Of a stretch of DNA of 25,005 nt, positions 5,062 to 12,434 are shown piece by piece. Position 1 is the stretch's first letter; the number at the start of each line of letters is the position of its first letter. Origin of the DNA: Clostridiales bacterium UBA4696. GTDB lineage: Bacteria > Bacillota > Clostridia > Oscillospirales > Oscillospiraceae. Under the pieces are notes generated by a model. The model made no database searches. It was not told where the DNA came from and saw nothing but the letters and a program-made list of their open reading frames with translations. A program made the position numbers and the translations under genes. The DNA is taken from NCBI GenBank assembly GCA_002404795.1, contig DHKK01000097.1, forward strand, positions 9,782 through 34,786, given 5' to 3'.

Positions 5062-7040
5062 TCTTCGCCCTGGCCGGCAACCAGAACTGCGGCAAGACGA
5101 CGCTGTTCAACCAGCTGACAGGCTCCAACCAGCATGTCGGCAATTTCCCCGGCGTCACGGTCGACCAGAAATCCGGCCCCGTCCGCGGGCAGAAGGACTG
5201 CACCGTGGTCGATCTGCCGGGCATCTACTCGCTCCGCCCCTACACGGCGGAGGAGATCGTGACCCGCGATTTCATCCTGAAAAACAAGCCCGACGGCATC
5301 ATCAACATCGTCGACGCGACGAATCTCGAGCGCAATCTCTATCTGACGCTGCAGCTGCTGACGCTGCGCGTGCCGACAGTGCTGGCGCTCAACATGATGG
5401 ACGAGCTGACCGGCAACGGCGGCAGCATCGACACGGACCGCCTCTCGCAGCAGCTGGGCGTGCCGGTCATCCCGATCTGCGCCGCCTCCGGCGACGGCGT
5501 CGAGGCGCTGATCGAGGCGGCGGTCCGCACGGCCCAGGCCCGGCAGCTGCCATCCGTCGTTGATTTCTGCGCGCCCGGCCCGGTGCACCGCTGCATCCAC
5601 GCCGTCTGCCACCAGATCGAGGACCACGCGCAGCGCGCGGGCCTCTCCGTCCGCTTCGCCGCGACCTGGGTCATCGACGGGGACGAGGCCGTGACGGAGC
5701 AGCTGCATCTGGACCAGAACGAAAAGGAGCTCATCGAGCACTCGATCGTCCAGATGGAGCTCGAGCGCGGGCTCGACCGCAACGCGGCCATCGCCGACAT
5801 GCGCTACACCTTCATCGAGGCGCTGGTCAAGACCTGCGTCGTCAAGCCGCACGAGAGCAAGGAGCGGATGCGCTCCGTCCGGGCCGACCGGATCCTGACG
5901 GGCAAATATACGGCCATCCCAATCTTCATCGGCGTGATGCTGCTGATCTTCTATCTGACGTTCCACGTCATCGGGCAGGCACTGAGCGATCTGCTGGCCT
6001 CCGGCATCGATGCGCTGACCATCGTCGTCGACCGGGCGCTGACGGCCTACGGGCTGAACCCCGTCGTCCACAGTCTGATCATCGACGGCATTTTTCAGGG
6101 CGTCGGCTCCGTTCTGAGCTTTTTGCCCATCATCGTGACGCTGTTTTTCTTCCTGTCCATTCTGGAGGATACCGGATACATGGCCCGCGTGGCCTTCGTG
6201 ATGGACAAGCTGCTGCGGCGCATCGGCCTGTCCGGCAAGTCGATCGTGCCGATGCTCATCGGCTTCGGCTGTACGGTCCCGGCCGTCATGGCGGCGCGGA
6301 CGCTGCCGTCGGAGCGCGATCGGACGATGACCATCCTCCTCACGCCCTTCATGAGCTGCTCAGCCAAGATCCCGATCTACGCGTTCTTCTCGGCGGCGTT
6401 TTTCCCGAAGTACGCCGCGCTCGTGATGATCGGGCTGTATGTGCTCGGGATCCTGTTCGGTATTCTCTCCGCGCTGGTGCTGAAGTCCGCGTTCCGGGGC
6501 CGGCCGGTGCCGTTTGTGATGGAGCTGCCCAACTACCGCCTGCCAAGCGCGAAGAGCGTCGCGCTTTTGCTCTGGGACAAGGCGAAGGACTTTATTGAGC
6601 GCGCGTTCACCGTCATCTTCCTCGCCACGATCGTCATCTGGTTCCTGCAGAGCTTTGACGCGCGGCTGAACGTGGTGACCAGCAGCGAGCAGAGTCTGCT
6701 CGCCATCATCGGCCGCTGGCTCGCGCCCATCTTCGCGCCGCTCGGCTTTGCCGACTGGCGCTGCGCGACGGCGCTGATCTCCGGCTTCATCGCGAAGGAA
6801 TCCGTCGTCAGTACGCTGCAGATCCTGCTCGGCGCGTCGGCCGTGTCCACGCTCTTTACGACGAAGACCGCGCTGAGCTTCCTCGTCTTCACGCTTCTGT
6901 ACACGCCCTGCGTCGCGGCCATCGCGGCCATCCGCCGCGAGGTCGGCTCCGCGCTGCGCGCCGCACTGATCGCCCTTACGCAGTGCTGCGTCGCCTGGCT
7001 GGCCGCATTCGTGCTGTACCAGCTGGTGCTGCTCTTATAG
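5058..7040 (+). CDS. feoB: Ferrous iron transporter FeoB
   Basis: This 660-residue protein is the GTPase-linked permease that imports Fe(II). The N-terminal G domain shows G1 GNQNCGKTT (residues 7-15), G2 within GNFPGVTV, G3 DLPG (about 53-56) and G4 NMMD. A helical GDI-like spacer follows (about 170-280), then the membrane region with two Gate domains and the FeoB core from about residue 290 to the end. FGCTVPAVMAART and ISGFIAKESVVSTL are the two family-typical membrane motifs. The G1 loop reads GNQNCGKT rather than the usual GNPNCGKT. The length matches the shorter clostridial FeoB forms. Translation is coupled to feoA by a 4-base overlap. A long hairpin follows at 7045-7084. Confidence 0.95.
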   Translation: MIFALAGNQNCGKTTLFNQLTGSNQHVGNFPGVTVDQKSGPVRGQKDCTVVDLPGIYSLRPYTAEEIVTRDFILKNKPDGIINIVDATNLERNLYLTLQLLTLRVPTVLALNMMDELTGNGGSIDTDRLSQQLGVPVIPICAASGDGVEALIEAAVRTAQARQLPSVVDFCAPGPVHRCIHAVCHQIEDHAQRAGLSVRFAATWVIDGDEAVTEQLHLDQNEKELIEHSIVQMELERGLDRNAAIADMRYTFIEALVKTCVVKPHESKERMRSVRADRILTGKYTAIPIFIGVMLLIFYLTFHVIGQALSDLLASGIDALTIVVDRALTAYGLNPVVHSLIIDGIFQGVGSVLSFLPIIVTLFFFLSILEDTGYMARVAFVMDKLLRRIGLSGKSIVPMLIGFGCTVPAVMAARTLPSERDRTMTILLTPFMSCSAKIPIYAFFSAAFFPKYAALVMIGLYVLGILFGILSALVLKSAFRGRPVPFVMELPNYRLPSAKSVALLLWDKAKDFIERAFTVIFLATIVIWFLQSFDARLNVVTSSEQSLLAIIGRWLAPIFAPLGFADWRCATALISGFIAKESVVSTLQILLGASAVSTLFTTKTALSFLVFTLLYTPCVAAIAAIRREVGSALRAALIALTQCCVAWLAAFVLYQLVLLL

Positions 7041-7044
7041 GCAT

Positions 7045-7084
7045 AACACCCCCGTCTTTCCGCATAGGGATAGACGGGGGTGTT
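7045..7084 (+). promoter_or_regulatory. Long hairpin that buries the pdaA ribosome binding site
   Basis: AACACCCCCGTC (7045-7056) pairs perfectly with GACGGGGGTGTT (7073-7084), and the loop can add TTCC/GGGA pairs. The right arm contains GGGGGTG (7076-7082), the only ribosome-binding-like sequence before the ATG at 7088. The stem begins 5 bases after the feoB stop. The sequence after the stem is GTTATG, not a U-run, so it may act as a weak feoB terminator, a translational switch for the deacetylase gene, or both. Confidence 0.65.
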
Positions 7085-7087
7085 GTT

Positions 7088-7879
7088 ATGAGACGATTTT
7101 TCCGGCAATACGGGCGGCTGGTGCTGGCGCTGGCGGCAGTGCTGGCGCTCTGCGCGGCGCTGCCGGCGCTGTTTCAGCAGAGCCGCGCCATCGAAACGGG
7201 TTCCTGGGGGCTGAGCTTCCGCACGGAGGGCAAGGCCCCGGTCGGCAACGCCTCTGCCGAGGCGCTGCGGCGGTACGATGCGGTCTATCTGGGGAACGAG
7301 GCAGAACAGAAGATCTACCTGACCTTTGACGCGGGCTATGAAAACGGCTGCACGGAGCCGATCCTGGACGCGCTGGCAAAGCACAAGGTAAAGGCGGCGT
7401 TTTTCGTCGTCGGCAATTATATTGAGCAGAACCCGGACCTTGTCCGGCGGATGCTGCGCGAGGGGCACATCGTGGGCAACCACACGTACCACCACTACGA
7501 CATGTCAAAGCTCTCCGACGAGGCCGCGTTCAGCCGGGAGCTGACGAGCCTTGAGGACCTCTACCGCGAGGCGACCGGGGAGCAGATGCAGAAATATTAC
7601 CGCCCGCCGCAGGGCATCTACAGCGAAAAGAATCTGGAGATGGCGCAGAAGCTCGGCTACCGGACCGTCTTCTGGTCGCTGGCCTACGTCGACTGGTATC
7701 AGGACGACCAGCCGACCGACGAGCAGGCGTTTGCCAAGCTGCTGCCGCGCATCCACCCGGGCGCCGTCGTGCTGCTGCACTCGACCTCGCAGACCAACGC
7801 GCGGATCCTCGATACGCTGCTGACGAAGTGGGAGGAGATGGGCTATACCTTCGGCACGCTCGACGAGCTGTATGCGTAG
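7088..7879 (+). CDS. pdaA: Polysaccharide deacetylase, PdaA type
   Basis: This 263-residue secreted or membrane-anchored protein has a basic N-terminus, a hydrophobic segment (about residues 11-30) and a NodB-type deacetylase domain from about residue 75. PdaA removes the N-acetyl group from muramic acid during synthesis of muramic-delta-lactam in spore cortex. Metal and catalytic motifs are visible: TFDAGYENG with Asp81 (PdaA-like TFDxGYENG), NHTYHH with His132 and His136, YRPPQGIYSE, the FWSLAYVDW block and LLHSTSQTNA. The GYENG and FWSxAYVDW signatures favour PdaA over a general chitooligosaccharide deacetylase. The start at 7088 is preferred because upstream in-frame codons lie inside feoB. 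Its ribosome binding site lies within a 12-bp hairpin. Confidence 0.85.
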   Translation: MRRFFRQYGRLVLALAAVLALCAALPALFQQSRAIETGSWGLSFRTEGKAPVGNASAEALRRYDAVYLGNEAEQKIYLTFDAGYENGCTEPILDALAKHKVKAAFFVVGNYIEQNPDLVRRMLREGHIVGNHTYHHYDMSKLSDEAAFSRELTSLEDLYREATGEQMQKYYRPPQGIYSEKNLEMAQKLGYRTVFWSLAYVDWYQDDQPTDEQAFAKLLPRIHPGAVVLLHSTSQTNARILDTLLTKWEEMGYTFGTLDELYA

Positions 7880-7883
7880 GCGT

Positions 7884-7911
7884 CACCATTTCCGGGCCTC
7901 TGCATAACATG
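7884..7911 (+). promoter_or_regulatory. SigmaK-like promoter candidate
   Basis: CACC (7884-7887) and CATAACATG (7903-7911) are spaced as in mother-cell sigmaK promoters (AC, about 16 bases, CATANNNTA), with one mismatch at the last position. It lies just after the pdaA stop codon and would give a leader of about 40 bases for the small Cys-rich gene. The motif is short, so chance occurrence is possible; the likely spore role of the gene makes it worth noting. Confidence 0.35.
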
Positions 7912-7959
7912 GAATGAGCGAGCGAGAACGCGCTACGTTATATTTCAGGAGGTCTTGTT

Positions 7960-8094
7960 ATGTCTTGTAATCAGTCCGGATTCTGCGCCTTCGGCAACAG
8001 CTGGTGGTGGATCATCATCCTTCTGCTGATCTTCGGCTCCGGCAACAACGGCTGCGGCAATTCCTGCGGCTGCGACACCGGCTGCGGCTGCTGA
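7960..8094 (+). CDS. Small Cys/Gly-rich membrane peptide, probably spore-associated (YjcZ-like)
   Basis: This 44-residue peptide has three parts. They are a polar N-terminus with Cys3 and Cys9, a short hydrophobic run (about residues 15-25) that starts with three Trp and continues with Ile/Leu/Phe, and a tail rich in Gly, Asn and Cys. It has seven Cys in total, at 3, 9, 32, 36, 38, 42 and 44. The design recalls the YjcZ/SscA group of tiny sporulation proteins, but the sequence is too short and biased for a firm family call. The gene is well supported: CAGGAGG lies 8-10 bases before the ATG, a sigmaK-like promoter lies upstream, and a strong terminator follows 30 bases after the stop. The pdaA gene immediately upstream fits a sporulation neighbourhood. 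The cysteines could bind metal or form disulfide cross-links; that is inference. Confidence 0.75.
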   Translation: MSCNQSGFCAFGNSWWWIIILLLIFGSGNNGCGNSCGCDTGCGC

Positions 8095-8121
8095 AGCTTC
8101 GATCTTCGATACATGACGCGC

Positions 8122-8152
8122 AAAAAGGAGCGGCATACGCCGCTCCTTTTTT
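8122..8152 (+). terminator. Bidirectional intrinsic terminator
   Basis: GGAGCGGC (8127-8134) pairs with GCCGCTCC (8139-8146) around an ATAC loop. Five A precede the stem and six T follow it. It can terminate the small Cys-rich gene on the plus strand and the convergent aminotransferase gene on the minus strand (stop at 8163). Confidence 0.92.
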
Positions 8153-8162
8153 ATGGCACTTT

Positions 8163-9356
8163 TCAGTGCGTTTCGTTGTATTTCTGGATGCCGAGGGCGA
8201 GAAGGTCCATGGCGCGCTCAAGGTCCTCCTGCTTGAGGACGTAGGCGATGCGGATCTCGTTGAGGCCCTTGCCTTCGGTGGCGTAGAACGGCTCGCCGGC
8301 GGAGAACATGACGGTATCGCCGTGGTCTTCAAATTCCTGCAGCAGCCACAGCTGAAATTTCTCCGCGTTGTCGACCGGCAGGGCGGCCATCAGGTAGAAC
8401 GCGCCGCGCGGGCATTCGCAGATGACGCCGGGGATCTCGTGCAGCTTGCGCACGACCGTATCGCGGCGGCGCTTGTACTCCTGCCGGACCTGCTCGAAAT
8501 AATCCGGGCCGACGGTATAGAGCGCGGCGGCCGCGATCTGATCGAGCGTGGCGACGGACAGGCGCGCCTGACAGTATTTGAGGGCGTTGGCCATGAAGTC
8601 CTTGTTGCGGCTGATGAGACAGCCGATGCGTGCGCCGCAGGCGGAGAAGCGCTTGGAGACGGAGTCGATGAGGATCAGGTTTTCCTGACCGTAGTCAAAC
8701 TTGCCGAACGAATGCAGCGGCTCGCCGTCGTAGGTGAACTCGCGGTAGACCTCGTCGGCCACGAGATACAGATCGTGCTCCACCGCAACGTCGAGCAGCA
8801 TCTTCATCTGCTCGATGGTCAGGCAGGTGCCCGTGGGATTGCCGGGGTTCGTGACCATGATCGCCTTGGTCTTCGGCGTGATGCAGGCCTCGATGCGCGC
8901 GCGGTCGGCATAGAAATAGCCTTCCTCCGGCTTGGTATGCAGCGGATGGATCTTACCGCCGGCCGTGGTGATGAAGGTATGGTAGTTGGGATAGAACGGC
9001 TCGGGGACGATGACCTCGTCGCCGTCGTCGAGCAGACAGTTGGCCGCGATCTGCAGCGCTTCGCTGCCGCCGGTCGTCACGAGGATGTCGGACGCGTCCA
9101 GCTCCACGCCGATGTTCCGGTAATAGCCCTCGATCGCGGAGATCAGCTCCGGAATGCCGGGGGAGGCCGCGTAGGCCAGCACGGGCGTGCGGAAATTATG
9201 GATCGCGTCATAGAGGGCATCCGGCGTGTGGATATCGGGCTGGCCGATATTCAGATGATAGATCTTTTTGCCGGCTGCCGCTGCTGCCACTGCGTACGGA
9301 TGGAATTTACGCATGGGGGATTGGCCGCATGCAAGTGCTTTGCTGGACAACTTCAT
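8163..9356 (-). CDS. PLP-dependent class I/II aminotransferase
   Basis: This 397-residue protein is a fold-type I aminotransferase of the aspartate/aromatic group. PLP contacts are visible: NPGNPTG (Asn170/Asn173), DEVY (Asp201, Tyr204), the Schiff-base Lys235 in DSVSKRFSACGARIG, and a C-terminal NEIRIAY carrying the substrate-carboxylate Arg. The YAASPGIPELISAIEGYY block is typical of AspC-like and aromatic aminotransferases. The start at 9356 has AGGAGGT 7 bases upstream; a longer reading from 9395 would include the leader. Substrate cannot be read from sequence: aspartate, aromatic amino acids or alanine are all possible. The gene is monocistronic, with a strong promoter and a leader palindrome upstream and a terminator downstream. 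Confidence 0.9.
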   Translation of the reverse strand: MKLSSKALACGQSPMRKFHPYAVAAAAAGKKIYHLNIGQPDIHTPDALYDAIHNFRTPVLAYAASPGIPELISAIEGYYRNIGVELDASDILVTTGGSEALQIAANCLLDDGDEVIVPEPFYPNYHTFITTAGGKIHPLHTKPEEGYFYADRARIEACITPKTKAIMVTNPGNPTGTCLTIEQMKMLLDVAVEHDLYLVADEVYREFTYDGEPLHSFGKFDYGQENLILIDSVSKRFSACGARIGCLISRNKDFMANALKYCQARLSVATLDQIAAAALYTVGPDYFEQVRQEYKRRRDTVVRKLHEIPGVICECPRGAFYLMAALPVDNAEKFQLWLLQEFEDHGDTVMFSAGEPFYATEGKGLNEIRIAYVLKQEDLERAMDLLALGIQKYNETH

Positions 9357-9400
9357 ATGAATACCTCCTGTACCCGTATTTTCCGGGATGTCCACCCCGT

Positions 9401-9424
9401 TTTGTGCATAAAATTTCGCACAAA
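9401..9424 (-). promoter_or_regulatory. Palindromic operator or leader hairpin of the aminotransferase gene
   Basis: TTTGTGC and GCACAAA are perfect 7-base arms separated by 10 AT-rich bases (9408-9417). The site lies just downstream of the predicted start of transcription (near 9428). It could be a repressor site of about 24 bp or a leader stem. The regulator is not identifiable. Confidence 0.5.
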
Positions 9425-9434
9425 AATTTCATTT

Positions 9435-9464
9435 ATCATACCACAGGGAAGCCCTAAAAATCAA
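9435..9464 (-). promoter_or_regulatory. SigA-type promoter of the aminotransferase gene
   Basis: On the minus strand TTGATT (9459-9464) and TATGAT (9435-9440) are separated by 18 bases. The -10 has one mismatch and the -35 two mismatches to the vegetative consensus. Confidence 0.65.
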
Positions 9465-9603
9465 TGATAACTTCTGCGCCGCCGCAGCTTTTTCCGCGGA
9501 AATCATACTGTTCGTATGGGTGATTTCCATTCTGTCCATATGGTTTGTGGGTTCCCTTTTGCGGCGGGCTCTGGTATCATCGCAATATCAGGGAGGGAGA
9601 CAT

Positions 9604-10683
9604 ATGCAGATCAGACTTTCAGAGAATATCCGCGCCCTGCGCCGGCGGCGCGGGCTCACGCAGGAGCAACTGGCCGAGGCGCTGGGCATGACGCCGGGGG
9701 CGGTCTATAAATGGGAGGCCGGACTGTCGCAGCCGGAGCTGGCAGTCATCGTGGAGCTGGCGGACCTGTTCGACACGTCGGTCGACGTGCTGCTGGGCTA
9801 TGAAATGAAGGACAACCGCCGGCAGACGGCGGCGGAGCGCCTGCAGCGCTGCCGGGTGGAAAAGGACCGCACGGGCCTGGCCGAGGCGGAAAAGGCGCTG
9901 CAGAAATACCCGAACGACTTTGCGATCGTCTACAGAAGTGCCGGACTCTACCGCGTGTTCGGGATCGTGGAGGCGGACGAGGCGCTGCTGCGGCGGGCGC
10001 TGGCGCTGCTGGACAAGGCCCGGCTGCTGCTGCCGCAGAACACGGACCCCAAGATCGACGAAACCGTGCTTTACGCGGAAACCGCGCAGACGCTTTTGGC
10101 GCTCGGGGAGGCCGAAAAGGCTGTTTCGCTCTGGAAGACGCACAACGCTGGCGGGCAGTACAGCGGCATCATCGGCTCGACGCTCTCCGGCGACTGTGAC
10201 CGGCCGCAGGAGGCGCTGCCGTTTCTGTCCGACGCGCTGCTGAACGCGTGCGCCGATCTTGTCAACATCGTGGTGGGCTATCTCAACGTCTATTACAAGC
10301 AGCGGGACTTTGCCGCGGTGCAGGCCGTGATCCACTGGGGTCTGGGAACGCTCGGCGGGCTCCGGGACGGGGACAAGCCGTGCTTTCTGGATAAAATCAA
10401 CGCGTCGCTGCTGGTCTGTCTGGCCGGTGCGCAGAAAAACTGCAAAGACGCAGAAGCAGCGAAGGTCTCGCTGCGGCAGGCAAAGGCGCTTGCCGCGCAG
10501 TTTGACGCCGCGCCGGATTACCGCGGCGACGCGCTCCGCTTTGTAAGCGGCGGCGAGCCCGCCGGGATCTATGACGATCTTGGCGCGACGGCGATGGACG
10601 GCGTGCGGAAGATCGTGCAGGATCTGGACGACGCGGAATTGCTGACATGGTGGAAGGAGCTTGATCGGGATGCGGCAGAATAA
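9604..10683 (+). CDS. XRE-family regulator with helical C-terminal domain
   Basis: This 359-residue protein has an N-terminal XRE/Cro helix-turn-helix (about residues 6-62, including GLTQEQLAEALGMTPGAVYKWE) and a long alpha-helical C-terminus (about 75-340) that looks TPR-like, with repeated Ala/Leu-rich helix pairs. TPR-bearing XRE regulators commonly bind a peptide or other ligand. The ATG at 9604 is supported by GGGAGGGAG 4-9 bases upstream; an extended -10 (TGGTATCAT, about 9572-9580) lies before it. The 3' end overlaps the ABC transporter start by 14 bases, so the regulator and exporter form one unit, and the regulator probably controls its own operon. The signal is unknown. Confidence 0.85.
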   Translation: MQIRLSENIRALRRRRGLTQEQLAEALGMTPGAVYKWEAGLSQPELAVIVELADLFDTSVDVLLGYEMKDNRRQTAAERLQRCRVEKDRTGLAEAEKALQKYPNDFAIVYRSAGLYRVFGIVEADEALLRRALALLDKARLLLPQNTDPKIDETVLYAETAQTLLALGEAEKAVSLWKTHNAGGQYSGIIGSTLSGDCDRPQEALPFLSDALLNACADLVNIVVGYLNVYYKQRDFAAVQAVIHWGLGTLGGLRDGDKPCFLDKINASLLVCLAGAQKNCKDAEAAKVSLRQAKALAAQFDAAPDYRGDALRFVSGGEPAGIYDDLGATAMDGVRKIVQDLDDAELLTWWKELDRDAAE

Positions 10684-12388
10684 GACGCTGGAACAGCAGC
10701 TGCGGGCGCAGTTTTTCCGCGGCAACCGGGCGATGTTCGCCCTGGCCGCATTCGCCGCGCTGGCGGGCGGCACCCTGAACCTGATCGTGAGCTGGCTCAT
10801 GCAGCAGCTCATCGACACGGCCTCCGGCGTGGCGGGCGCAAGACCGCTCGGGCAGCTCGCGTACCTCACGGGCGGGTTCATCCTGCTGTGCACCGTGCTG
10901 ATGCTGCTCAAATACGCGGCGGAGCCGCGCTTCATCGAACGGGCCATGCGGCAGTATAAGGACTTCGCGTTTCAGAAGCTCACGGAGAAGAGCATCTCCT
11001 CCTTCCGCGCGGAAAGCACCGCGGCCTATCTCTCCGCGCTGACCAACGACGCGGCGAGCGTCGAGGCGGACGATCTGGCCCAGCGGCTGTCGATTTTGAC
11101 GAAGGCGGTCACGTTCTTCGGGGCGCTGGGGATGATGCTGTGGTATTCGCCGGTGATGACGGCCATCGCCGCAGCCGTGACTGCGCTGCCGCTCATCGCG
11201 TCGCTGTTGACGGGCGGGCAGCTGCAGGCGGCGGAAGCGCGCGTGGCCGACCGCAACCGGGATTTTACCGCCGCGCTGTCCGACTGTCTCGGCGGCTTCT
11301 CCGTGGTCAAGACGTTCCGGGCGGAGGCCGAGATCTTCCGCCTGTTCGCCGAGAGCAACCGCGCGCTGGAACAGGAAAAATTCAGCCGCCGGCGCGTCAA
11401 GGCGCTGGTCGGCATGATCGGCGCGACCACCGGGATCGTTGCGCAGCTGGGCGTATTTCTGGCGGGCGCGTATCTGGCGCTGCAGGGAAACGGGCTGACG
11501 GCAGGCGCGGTGATCCTGTTTGTCAATCTGATGAACTTCATGATCGAGCCCATCGCAGAGCTCCCGGCGCTCCTGGCGGCAAGGAAGGCCGCGCACGGGC
11601 TGGTCGCCCGGCTGGCAGACGCGCTGGCGCAGGATGCGCCCGCCGCGGGCGGCGGCAAGCCCGCGCAGCTGACGCGGGAGCTGCGGCTGGAGGACGTCCG
11701 GTTCAGCTACGACGGGCAGACGCCGGTTTTGCAGGGCGTCAGCGCCGTGTTTGAGGCCGGAAAGGCGTATGCCATCGTCGGCGCGAGCGGCAGCGGAAAA
11801 TCGACGCTCCTGCATCTTCTGACTACGCCGGGCGCGGCCTGTGAGGGGCAGATCCTGCTGGACGGAACGCCGCTGCAGGAGATCTCGCCGGATGCGCTGT
11901 ATGAGGCCGTGTCCGTCATCGAGCAGAACGTCTTCGTCTTCAACGCCTCCATCCGCGACAACATCACCATGTTCCGCAGCTTCCCGCCTGCGGCGCTGGA
12001 GCAGGCCATCCATCGCGCCCATCTCGAGCAGCTGATCGCCGAGCGCGGGGAGGATTATCTGTGCGGCGAAAACGGCAGCGGGCTGTCGGGCGGGGAGAAG
12101 CAGCGCATCTCCATCGCGCGGAGTCTTCTGAAGCATGCCTCCGTTCTGCTGGCCGACGAGGCGACCGCCGCGCTCGACGCGCAGACGGCGCATCAGGTCA
12201 CGGACGATATCCTGTCCCTGACCGGCGTGACGCGCATCGTCGTGACGCATACGCTCGAGCAGGCGGCGCTGCGCCGCTACGACGGCATTCTGGTGCTGAA
12301 AAACGGGCGGATCGCCGAGTCCGGCACGTTCGATGCGCTGATGGCGCAGAAGGGCTATTTCTACGCGCTTTATACGGTCTCGCAGTAA
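10670..12388 (+). CDS. ABC half-transporter, fused permease and ATPase
   Basis: This 572-residue protein is a type IV (exporter-fold) half-transporter that would work as a dimer in the membrane. The N-terminal membrane domain spans about residues 15-315. The ATPase domain shows Walker A GASGSGKST (from 371), a Q-loop in VSVIEQNVF, signature LSGGEKQR (from 472), Walker B LLADEATAALD (Asp496, Glu497) and the H-loop His527. The ATG at 10670 is preferred over a TTG at 10661 because AAGGAG at 10654-10659 has correct spacing only to the former. It overlaps the XRE regulator gene by 14 bases. The substrate is unknown: a peptide, lipid or drug is possible. Only one half-transporter gene is present, so a homodimer is likely. 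Confidence 0.9.
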   Translation: MRQNKTLEQQLRAQFFRGNRAMFALAAFAALAGGTLNLIVSWLMQQLIDTASGVAGARPLGQLAYLTGGFILLCTVLMLLKYAAEPRFIERAMRQYKDFAFQKLTEKSISSFRAESTAAYLSALTNDAASVEADDLAQRLSILTKAVTFFGALGMMLWYSPVMTAIAAAVTALPLIASLLTGGQLQAAEARVADRNRDFTAALSDCLGGFSVVKTFRAEAEIFRLFAESNRALEQEKFSRRRVKALVGMIGATTGIVAQLGVFLAGAYLALQGNGLTAGAVILFVNLMNFMIEPIAELPALLAARKAAHGLVARLADALAQDAPAAGGGKPAQLTRELRLEDVRFSYDGQTPVLQGVSAVFEAGKAYAIVGASGSGKSTLLHLLTTPGAACEGQILLDGTPLQEISPDALYEAVSVIEQNVFVFNASIRDNITMFRSFPPAALEQAIHRAHLEQLIAERGEDYLCGENGSGLSGGEKQRISIARSLLKHASVLLADEATAALDAQTAHQVTDDILSLTGVTRIVVTHTLEQAALRRYDGILVLKNGRIAESGTFDALMAQKGYFYALYTVSQ

Positions 12389-12434
12389 GAAAAAACCGGG
12401 GCACATCCGATCGGATGTGCCCCGGTCCGTTTTT
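12389..12434. terminator. Bidirectional terminator, 32-bp perfect palindrome
   Basis: 12395-12426 is a perfect palindrome (16 bp per arm, GATC at the centre). A-run 12390-12395 precedes it and a T-run 12430-12434 follows. It separates the convergent ABC transporter and lpdA genes; the lpdA stop codon (12433-12435) overlaps the T-run. Confidence 0.93.

Noticed and set aside
9520..9603. Upstream extension of the XRE regulator start to 9520
   Set aside because: The ATG at 9604 has a strong ribosome binding site, and the extended region includes the likely -10 sequence.
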